Shown one piece after another: positions 1 through 4,822 of a stretch of 6,857 bases of DNA. Positions within the stretch are counted from its first letter, which is position 1, and every line of letters starts with the position of its first letter. The notes beneath the pieces are model-generated. The model was not told where the DNA came from, did not search any database, and saw only the letters and a list, made by a program, of their open reading frames with translations. A program made the position numbers and the translations under genes. Source of the DNA: Solirubrobacterales bacterium (lineage in GTDB: Bacteria > Actinomycetota > Thermoleophilia > Solirubrobacterales > 70-9); assembly GCA_013694825.1 (NCBI GenBank), contig JACDBR010000224.1:1-6857 (forward strand), in the 5' to 3' direction.

Positions 1-1
1 G

Positions 2-472
2 CGCGAGGCGCTCCACGTCACGCTCTGCTTCCTCGGCCACGTCGCAGCCGAAGCGGTGGGGGAGATCGGAGCGATCGCGCTCTCCTTCACCCCCCGCCCG
101 GTGAGCCTCGAGCTACAACCCGATCCGGTTCCGATCCCGCCGCGCCGTCCCAGGCTGCTCGTCGCGAGCGCGGTCAGCGAGGCAGCGGTCGGGCTTCAGG
201 CCGAGCTTTCCGAACGGCTTGCCGAGGCCGGCCATTACAAGCTCGAGGAGCGAGCGTTCTGGCCGCACGTGACGCTCGCCAGAATGCGCCCCGAGCGCCG
301 CGGCCATCGCCGGCCCGCGCAGCTCGAGCAGCCGCTGACGCCGCTTCCGAATGCGGTTCTGGAACGCTTTCATGCCGTCCGGGCCACGCTTTACCGTTCG
401 AGATTGCGGCCCGCAGGCGCGGTGTACGAGCCGTTGGCCGGGCTTGAGCTGCCGGGCGCGCAGGCGGCTTGA
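2..472 (+). CDS. thpR: RNA 2',3'-cyclic phosphodiesterase / 2'-5' RNA ligase (ThpR/LigT family), 5'-truncated by window edge
   Basis: The reading frame is open from base 2 to the TGA at 470-472 (156 residues visible). It carries both signature HxT motifs of the 2H phosphoesterase superfamily: HVTLCFLG at visible residues 5-12 and HVTLARM at 89-95. The two histidines form the catalytic pair. Family members hydrolyse or ligate 2'-5' and 2',3'-cyclic phosphodiester ends of RNA in the cytoplasm; the physiological substrate is poorly defined. Full-length proteins are about 180-190 residues with the first HxT near residue 40, so roughly 35 N-terminal residues lie before the window. An internal GTG at 56 would remove the first catalytic motif and is not the real start. 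The C-terminal part (residues 100-156) is Arg/Pro/Leu-rich and less typical. The gene ends 34 bases before recA. A ligT-recA pairing (cinA-ligT-recA) is known in Deinococcus, so cinA may lie upstream. The family assignment is secure. Confidence 0.92.
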   Translation, partial: REALHVTLCFLGHVAAEAVGEIGAIALSFTPRPVSLELQPDPVPIPPRRPRLLVASAVSEAAVGLQAELSERLAEAGHYKLEERAFWPHVTLARMRPERRGHRRPAQLEQPLTPLPNAVLERFHAVRATLYRSRLRPAGAVYEPLAGLELPGAQAA

Positions 473-491
473 GAAGCGGGACCCCGACCAA

Positions 492-498
492 GAGGTGA
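492..498 (+). promoter_or_regulatory. Strong Shine-Dalgarno site of recA
   Basis: GAGGTGA lies eight bases before the ATG at 507. It fixes the recA start, since the open frame continues upstream without a stop as far as 351 through the overlapping end of thpR. An in-frame GTG at 495 lies inside this site and is therefore unlikely to be the initiator. Confidence 0.8.
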
Positions 499-506
499 TT
501 GACGAG

Positions 507-1682
507 ATGACCAGCCCCACGAACATCACGAGCAGCAACGGACTTGCGAGCTTCAGGTCGACCGACCCGAAGGAGACGAAGGCCCGCGAAGGCGCGCTGC
601 AGGCCGCTTTGACGCAGATCGAGCGCCAGTTCGGCCAGGGCTCGGTGATGAAGCTGGGCGCCGACGCGACGGTCGAGGTCGAGACGATCCCGACCGGTGC
701 CCTCTCGCTCGACCTGGCGCTCGGCGTGGGTGGCGTCCCGCGTGGGCGGATCGTCGAGATCTTCGGCCCGGAGTCGTCGGGCAAGACGACGCTGATCTAC
801 CACATCATCGCTCAGGCGCAGGCTCGCGGTGGGGTCTGCGCCTTCGTCGATGCCGAGCACGCGATGGACCCCGCCTACGCGCGCCGGATCGGCGTCAACA
901 CGGACGAGCTGCTGGTCTCGCAGCCCGACTATGGGGAGCAGGCACTCGAGATCGTCGACGTGCTCGTGCGCTCCGGCGCGGTCGACGTCGTCGCGATCGA
1001 CTCGGTGGCGGCGCTGACGCCGCGGGTCGAGCTCGAGGGGCAGATGGGCGACCAGCAGGTCGGTCTGCAGGCGCGGCTGATGTCGCAAGCGCTGCGCAAG
1101 CTTGCCGGCAACCTGAACCGGGCCAAGACCGTCTGCCTGTTCACGAACCAGATCCGCGAGAAGATCGGCGTCAGCTTCGGTAGCCCCGAGACCCAGCCGG
1201 GTGGCCGGGCGCTGAAGTTCTACTCCTCCCAGCGGCTCGACATCCGCCGTATCGAGACGCTAAAGAACGGCACCGAGGCCGTCGGCAACCGGGTCCGGGT
1301 CAAGGTCGTCAAGAACAAGGTCGCGGCGCCTTTCCGCCAGGCCGAGTTCGACGTCGAGTACGGGATGGGGATCTCCGCCGAGGGCTCGATTCTCGACCTC
1401 GCCCTGGAGCACGACCTGGTCCGCAAGTCGGGCTCGTTCTTCTCCTACGGCGAGCTGCGGCTTGGCCAGGGCCGCATCAACACGAAGGCGTTCCTAGCCG
1501 AGAACACCGAGATCCGTGACGAGATCGAGAGCAAGGTCCTGGAGGTCCTTGGCCTGCGCGATCAGCCCGCGTCCGACGAGTCCGCTGGGACGACCAATTC
1601 CACCGGGGCGGGAGACGCCGGCGAGGCAGGCAGCGCAGGCGAGGTGGCTCTGGCTCAGGAGCCGGAGCGCGAGGCGGCATAG
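507..1682 (+). CDS. recA: Recombinase RecA
   Basis: RecA is the ATP-dependent strand-exchange recombinase. It forms filaments on single-stranded DNA and triggers LexA self-cleavage in the SOS response. From the ATG at 507 the protein has 391 residues, against about 350 for typical RecA. The extra length is an N-terminal extension of about 22 residues and a Gly/Ala/Glu-rich tail (about 352-391). Visible core motifs are the Walker A loop GPESSGKTT (87-95), the catalytic glutamate of DAEHAMDP (E117), the Walker B strand VVAIDS ending in D165-S166, the conserved [21 protein letters not shown] stretch at 181-201 (given by ends only: G181, Q183, M192, G201), and the L2 DNA-binding loop starting NQIREKIG with F224 retained. 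Within L2 the usual PETTTGG/PETTPGG reads PETQPGG (227-233). RecX starts four bases after the stop, so the two are probably co-transcribed and translationally coupled. I found no convincing SOS box upstream. Identification is certain. Confidence 0.98.
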   Translation: MTSPTNITSSNGLASFRSTDPKETKAREGALQAALTQIERQFGQGSVMKLGADATVEVETIPTGALSLDLALGVGGVPRGRIVEIFGPESSGKTTLIYHIIAQAQARGGVCAFVDAEHAMDPAYARRIGVNTDELLVSQPDYGEQALEIVDVLVRSGAVDVVAIDSVAALTPRVELEGQMGDQQVGLQARLMSQALRKLAGNLNRAKTVCLFTNQIREKIGVSFGSPETQPGGRALKFYSSQRLDIRRIETLKNGTEAVGNRVRVKVVKNKVAAPFRQAEFDVEYGMGISAEGSILDLALEHDLVRKSGSFFSYGELRLGQGRINTKAFLAENTEIRDEIESKVLEVLGLRDQPASDESAGTTNSTGAGDAGEAGSAGEVALAQEPEREAA

Positions 1683-1686
1683 GCGG

Positions 1687-2181
1687 ATGCCCGACCGGGC
1701 GACCGCCACCGAGCTGGGCGAGGAGGACGTTCAGGAGGCCTTCGGCAGGGCCGTGGGCGCGCTCGGCCGACGGGAGCGCTCGGAGGCCGAGATGCGTGAG
1801 CTGCTCGCCGCGCGGGGTTTCGCGGAGCCGGTCGTCGACGAGGTCGTCGCGCGGCTGATCGAGATCAGCGGACTTGACGACGAGCGCTACGCGCGCCTGT
1901 TCTCTGAGGATAAGCGGACGCTGAGTGGCTGGGGGCCCGAACGGATCCGCCAGGCGCTGGCCGACCACGGGATCCGGCCGGCGGCGATCGATGCCGCGGT
2001 CGAGCCGGAGTCGCGCGACGAACAGCTCGAGCGCGCCGTCGCGCTGCTGGGCGAACGTGGCGGTGAGCTCGAGACCGACGCCGCGCGAGCTAGGGCGCTC
2101 GGCTTCCTGTCTCGCCGCGGCTTCGAGCTCGAGCTCTGCTACGAGGCCGTGCGCCGCGCCGCCGTCCTCGCACCCGAGTGA
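1687..2181 (+). CDS. recX: Regulatory protein RecX
   Basis: RecX binds RecA filaments and limits or modulates recombinase activity in the cytoplasm. The product has 164 residues, a normal size for the family. It is all-helical, with three tandem three-helix modules at roughly 13-60, 61-105 and 111-160. Typical features include RRERSEAEMRELLAARGF (28-45), the acidic-aromatic linker SGLDDERYARLF (61-72), and GWGPERIRQALADHGI (81-96), matching the family's G..ri...L...Gi pattern. The ATG at 1687 is chosen because it follows the recA stop by four bases, begins just before the first module, and has a GAGGCGG ribosome-binding sequence at 1671-1677 within the end of recA. The same frame is open further upstream inside recA, but that part has no RecX character. 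The position directly after recA is the classical one and supports regulation of RecA in the same transcript. Confidence 0.93.
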   Translation: MPDRATATELGEEDVQEAFGRAVGALGRRERSEAEMRELLAARGFAEPVVDEVVARLIEISGLDDERYARLFSEDKRTLSGWGPERIRQALADHGIRPAAIDAAVEPESRDEQLERAVALLGERGGELETDAARARALGFLSRRGFELELCYEAVRRAAVLAPE

Positions 2182-2208
2182 GCGGCCGCGCTGCCGCGGG
2201 CGGCGCTC
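2180..2208 (+). terminator. GC-rich hairpin overlapping the recX stop, possible terminator of recA-recX
   Basis: GAGCG (2180-2184) pairs with CGCTC (2204-2208), and CCGCG (2186-2190) pairs with CGCGG (2195-2199) around the loop CTGC. A small asymmetric bulge separates the two stems. No T-tract follows, so it is not a classical intrinsic terminator. U-less hairpins are often proposed as terminators in high-GC actinobacteria. A promoter-like sequence begins 24 bases later, which fits a transcription-unit boundary here. Confidence 0.4.
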
Positions 2209-2231
2209 CACGAAAGGCGTCCGCCATCCGG

Positions 2232-2260
2232 TTGCGGGCCAGGGGCGGTGCGACTACGAT
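2232..2260 (+). promoter_or_regulatory. Sigma70-type promoter upstream of rny
   Basis: TTGCGG (2232-2237) and TACGAT (2255-2260) are separated by exactly 17 bases, the optimal spacing for a housekeeping sigma factor. TACGAT matches TANNNT and agrees with TATAAT at four of six positions. The predicted transcript start is near 2266-2268, about 280 bases before the rny ATG, implying a long leader. No protein-binding palindrome is obvious beside it. Confidence 0.5.
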
Positions 2261-2275
2261 CGTGGAGAGCGGCTC

Positions 2276-2389
2276 GTGTCGCCCATGAACTCGAAAGACC
2301 AGCATTCGCCAATGATCTTCGGCTTGAAAGGCCATCGTGAACTGAACACCGGGACGTCGCTCGACGGCGCCTGGGAGGGCCGCTTCTAG
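2276..2389 (+). CDS. Possible short ORF (37 aa) in the rny leader, function unknown
   Basis: A short frame runs from GTG 2276 to TAG 2387-2389, with an alternative ATG at 2285. It is preceded by TGGAGAG at 2263-2269, six bases before the GTG. The peptide is polar (starting MSPMNSKDQH and ending GAWEGRF), with no signal sequence, membrane helix or family I recognise. Its composition is less G/C-biased than that of the neighbouring genes, which fits either a non-coding RNA or a poorly constrained peptide. If transcription starts near 2267 as the promoter predicts, part of the ribosome-binding sequence would be lost, which weakens the case. It could be a leader peptide for rny, an unrelated small protein, or simply an open frame by chance. 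I cannot assign a function. Confidence 0.25.
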   Translation: MSPMNSKDQHSPMIFGLKGHRELNTGTSLDGAWEGRF

Positions 2390-2519
2390 CGCGGTCCGGG
2401 CGCGGGGACAACGGCTCGCGGCGTACGGATGGCACGCCGCCGGGCAGCGAGAAGCGGTAACACGGGTACATCGGGTCGGCCGGCCGCCGAGCGTCACGGC
2501 GCTCGCAGACATCGGCGGA

Positions 2520-2542
2520 CCGGCCCTCGGGCCGGGGAGAGG
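2520..2542 (+). promoter_or_regulatory. rny ribosome-binding site preceded by a tight hairpin
   Basis: The purine run GGGGAGAGG (2534-2542) ends five bases before the ATG at 2548 and sets this start for rny. The frame closes upstream at TAA 2458-2460, and no ATG, GTG or TTG occurs in frame between them. A perfect CCGGCC/GGCCGG stem with loop CTCG (2520-2535) runs into the first bases of the site, so folding could affect ribosome access. Confidence 0.6.
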
Positions 2543-2547
2543 AAGCG

Positions 2548-4245
2548 ATGAAGCCAGCCGGCCCCTTCCGAGCATGGCGTCGAGGAGGCAAGGGGGTTGC
2601 TACGGAGCGCCCGCTCGACCCCGCGCCGGCGCACGGTGACGAGCGATCTGAGGCCCCCGAGCCGACGGTCGGTCCGGAGACCCACGACGGCGGCCCGGCG
2701 GCTAGCCCTGCAGGGATACCGGCGCCAGCCTCGCCCGTCGCGACCCAAGCTCCAGCATCCGTGCGAACCGATCCGCCCGCCAACCCCGCGGCGCCGGCTG
2801 CGCCACTGCCGTCCGCTGCCACCTCGCCGTCACCAGCCCCACCCGTCGCGCCGTCGCCGATCGCAAGACAGGCAGCGTCGGCAGAGTCCTTCGCCGCGGC
2901 CGAGCAGGGGCTGGCCGATGCCCGCGAAGACCTCCGCGTTCGCCGCGAGGAGGTGGTGCGGTTGGAGGAGCGCGCCCTGCACGAAGCTCGTGCCCAGGAG
3001 ATCGCGCGTGAGGACATCGAGCGCCGCAGCCAGGCGATCGCCGACCGCGAGCGCAATCTCGAGCACCAGACTGCCGAGCTCAAGCGCGCGAAGCAGGTAC
3101 AGCGTCGCGAGCTCGAGCGCCTGTCGAGCTTGAGCGCGCTCGAAGCCAAGCAGATGCTGCTCGCTGACGTAGAGCACGAGGCCCGCCACCAGGCCGGCCT
3201 GCGGGTGATGGAGGTCGAGGCGGAGGCCAAGCGCGATGCCGACCGCCGCGCCCGCAGCATCCTGGCGGTGGCCAGTCAGCGGCTGGCCGCGCGCCACGCC
3301 AGCGAAACGACGACCCGGCTGGTCGAGCTGCCGAGCGACGAGATGAAGGGACGCATCATCGGTCGCGAGGGGCGGAATATCCGCGCGATAGAGAAGCTGA
3401 CGGGCGTCGATGTGATCATCGACGAGACCCCATCAGCGGTCACCCTCTCGAGCTTCGACGGGGTCCGGCGCGAGATCGCGCGGCTCACCCTCGAGCGCCT
3501 GATCGCTGACGGGCGCATTCATCCGGCACAAATCGAGGAGACCTACGAGATCGCCCGGCGAGAGATCGACGAGAAGATCGGTGAGGAAGGCGAGCGGGCC
3601 GCGCTCGACGCCCATGTCGACGGCCTGCACGCCGATCTGCTCGAGACGCTGGGCCGCCTGCGCTACCGCACCAGCTACGGCCAGAACGTCCTCGACCACC
3701 TGGTCGAGTGCTCCCACCTGGCGGCGATGATCGCCGAAGAGCTCGGGGCGTCGGTGCCGACGGCCCGGCGTGCCGCGCTGCTTCACGACATCGGCAAGGC
3801 GGTGAGTCACGAGGCCGGCGGAGCCCACGCCGAGGTCGGCGCTCGCCTGGCTCGCCGTTGCGGCGAGTCGGAGGCGATCGCGCACGCGATCGAGGCGCAC
3901 CACAACGAGGTCGAGCCACGCACGGTCGAGGCGGTGATCGTCCAGACAGCCGACGCCGTCTCGGGCGCACGCCCCGGCGCCCGAGGCGACGCGCTCGAGC
4001 AGTACGTCGCGCGCCTGCATGACCTCGAGCAGATCGCTGAGCGCCACTACGGGGTCGAGAGGGTGTTCGCGATGCGCGCCGGCCGCGAGGTGCGGGTCAT
4101 CGTCGACCCGGGCAAGGTCGACGACGAGAGCGCCGCGCTGATCTCCAAGGAGGTAGCCGCGGCGATCGAGCGCGAGATCGACTACCCGGGGCAGATCCGG
4201 ATCACCGTGATCCGAGAGAGCCGCGCGACCGCGATCGCGACCTGA
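2548..4245 (+). CDS. rny: Ribonuclease Y lacking the usual N-terminal membrane helix
   Basis: RNase Y is an endoribonuclease that initiates mRNA decay and processing. The catalytic half is canonical: a KH RNA-binding domain with its GRIIGREGRNIRAIE loop (268-282), and an HD metal-dependent phosphohydrolase domain (about 376-470) with RRAALLHDIGKA, where H413-D414 is the signature pair. It also has the conserved SGARPGARG segment (472-480) and the C-terminal block ending DYPGQIRITVIRESRA (545-560). Residues about 112-250 are a long charged coiled coil rich in Glu and Arg. The protein is 565 residues, against about 520 in Bacillus subtilis. Its N-terminus is unusual. The family normally opens with one transmembrane helix. 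Here residues 1-20 are short and basic (FRAWRRGGKG), and about 21-106 form a Pro/Ala/Ser-rich, probably disordered stretch with no hydrophobic run. No anchor is encoded in any frame of bases 2390-2547. The enzyme may be cytoplasmic or tethered differently; that is inference. The family call is secure. Confidence 0.95.
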   Translation: MKPAGPFRAWRRGGKGVATERPLDPAPAHGDERSEAPEPTVGPETHDGGPAASPAGIPAPASPVATQAPASVRTDPPANPAAPAAPLPSAATSPSPAPPVAPSPIARQAASAESFAAAEQGLADAREDLRVRREEVVRLEERALHEARAQEIAREDIERRSQAIADRERNLEHQTAELKRAKQVQRRELERLSSLSALEAKQMLLADVEHEARHQAGLRVMEVEAEAKRDADRRARSILAVASQRLAARHASETTTRLVELPSDEMKGRIIGREGRNIRAIEKLTGVDVIIDETPSAVTLSSFDGVRREIARLTLERLIADGRIHPAQIEETYEIARREIDEKIGEEGERAALDAHVDGLHADLLETLGRLRYRTSYGQNVLDHLVECSHLAAMIAEELGASVPTARRAALLHDIGKAVSHEAGGAHAEVGARLARRCGESEAIAHAIEAHHNEVEPRTVEAVIVQTADAVSGARPGARGDALEQYVARLHDLEQIAERHYGVERVFAMRAGREVRVIVDPGKVDDESAALISKEVAAAIEREIDYPGQIRITVIRESRATAIAT

Positions 4246-4263
4246 GAGCCGCCGCTCGCGGTC
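4227..4263 (+). repeat. Perfect 8-bp inverted repeat spanning the rny stop codon
   Basis: GACCGCGA (4227-4234) and TCGCGGTC (4256-4263) are exact reverse complements separated by 21 bases that include the rny stop codon at 4243-4245. The right arm directly abuts the -10-like TATAGGAT of the cytochrome gene. It may be a terminator stem for rny or an operator-like element, or chance in GC-rich DNA. Confidence 0.35.
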
Positions 4264-4271
4264 TATAGGAT
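4242..4271 (+). promoter_or_regulatory. Putative promoter of the cytochrome c gene, giving a near-leaderless mRNA
   Basis: TAGGAT (4266-4271) matches the TANNNT -10 pattern and ends nine bases before the ATG at 4281. CTGAGA (4242-4247, four of six to TTGACA) lies 18 bases upstream. Transcription would start about at or within three bases of the ATG. The bases before the ATG (TCGCGGCCGC) contain no Shine-Dalgarno sequence. The combination is typical of leaderless genes, which are common in actinobacteria. Confidence 0.5.
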
Positions 4272-4280
4272 CGCGGCCGC

Positions 4281-4811
4281 ATGGATACCGCCACGATCTT
4301 CTACATCCTCGGCGGGACGCTGGTTGCGCTGGCGCTGGTCACGTCCTTCCTCGGGCTTCGCTCCGAGAAGTTCCCGGGCTCCTCACGGGCGCTCGGCGGG
4401 ATGCTGGCCGGCGCAGCGATCATCGTCGTGGCAACGGGTTTCTTTGCCGTCCTCAACGGCGAGGAGGAGCTCGAGGCCTTCGAGGCCGAGCTCGCCGCCG
4501 AGGAGGAGGGGGGCGCAGAGGAGCCGACGACCAGCATCGACGGCGCCGAGGTCTTCGTCGGCTATGGCTGCGGCCAGTGCCATTCGCTGTCGGATGCCGG
4601 CACGACCGCCCAGGTCGGGCCCAGCCTCGACGATGCTCTCCAGGGCAAGACGGTGGAGTTCGTTCGCACAGCGATCATCGATCCAAACGACTTCGTCGAG
4701 CCGGGCTTCTCCGCCGACATCATGCCCGCCGACTATGAGGCCGAGCTCTCGCCGGAGGAGCTCGAGGCGCTCGTCGCCTACCTCGCCGAGGTCGGCGGCG
4801 CCGACGGTTGA
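4281..4811 (+). CDS. Membrane-anchored monohaem c-type cytochrome
   Basis: This 176-residue protein has two N-terminal membrane helices (about 5-26 and 38-58), an acidic Glu/Ala-rich linker (61-82) and a cytochrome c domain. The haem-binding CGQCH is at 97-101 and the GPSL motif at 113-116. M148 in the segment DIMPADYE is the likely axial methionine, followed by the usual C-terminal helix (SPEELEALVAYL). The loop between the helices carries R27, K30 and R36, whereas the segment after helix 2 is strongly acidic. By the positive-inside rule the loop is cytoplasmic and the haem domain lies outside, where haem attachment takes place. It probably carries electrons in respiration, for example to a terminal oxidase, but no oxidase or cytochrome maturation gene is in the window to confirm the partner. 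The ATG at 4281 is supported by the helix position and the -10 element just upstream. The gene ends 11 bases before the preferred miaB start, so read-through or coupling is possible. Confidence 0.85.
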   Translation: MDTATIFYILGGTLVALALVTSFLGLRSEKFPGSSRALGGMLAGAAIIVVATGFFAVLNGEEELEAFEAELAAEEEGGAEEPTTSIDGAEVFVGYGCGQCHSLSDAGTTAQVGPSLDDALQGKTVEFVRTAIIDPNDFVEPGFSADIMPADYEAELSPEELEALVAYLAEVGGADG

Positions 4812-4822
4812 CGGGGGCGAGG

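Larger units (their letters stand above)
2267..2547 (+). promoter_or_regulatory. Long, hairpin-rich 5' leader of rny
   Basis: The stretch between the predicted transcript start and the rny ATG contains several inverted repeats able to form hairpins. They are GGGCCGC/GCGGTCC (2377-2383 with 2391-2397, one G-U pair, loop of seven), GCGGCGT/ACGCCGC (2418-2424 with 2434-2440, perfect, loop of nine), CGAGCG/CGCTCG (2488-2493 with 2500-2505, perfect, loop of six) and CCGGCC/GGCCGG (2520-2525 with 2530-2535, loop of four). I do not recognise a tmRNA, RNase P RNA, signal recognition particle RNA, 6S RNA or known riboswitch consensus in it. It may be a regulatory leader, for example for autoregulation by RNase Y, or a stand-alone small RNA. 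High GC content makes hairpins common by chance, so structure alone is weak evidence. Confidence 0.35.

Noticed and set aside
404..430. Promoter-like TTGCGG / TACGAG before recA
   Set aside because: The spacing is only 15 bases, the -10 is weak (TACGAG lacks the final T), and it lies within thpR coding sequence. thpR and recA are close enough to share a transcript.
351..506. N-terminal extension of RecA from an upstream ATG at 351
   Set aside because: It overlaps the conserved thpR reading frame, the residues are unlike RecA, and the strong ribosome-binding site lies at 492-498 before ATG 507.
360..506. SOS/LexA box upstream of recA
   Set aside because: I looked for a GAAC-N4-GTTC type palindrome; only an isolated GTTCG half-site (396-400) is visible, with no matching arm.
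113..1088. Long open frames on the - strand opposite thpR/recA, and similar ones opposite rny and miaB
   Set aside because: They are antisense shadows of high-GC genes: Arg/Pro/Ala/Asp-rich translations with no recognisable domain, overlapping well-identified genes.
2390..2547. Hidden upstream exon or frameshifted membrane helix for RNase Y
   Set aside because: I translated all three + frames before the ATG; none has a hydrophobic stretch, and the rny frame is closed by TAA at 2458-2460.
2267..2547. Known structural RNA (tmRNA, RNase P RNA, 4.5S, 6S) or riboswitch in the rny leader
   Set aside because: None of the conserved sequence blocks I know for these families was found; only generic hairpins remain.
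4808..4822. TTG start of miaB overlapping the cytochrome stop
   Set aside because: It has no ribosome-binding sequence. GTG 4823 has a G-rich site before it and gives a normal N-terminus; the TTG is kept only as an alternative.
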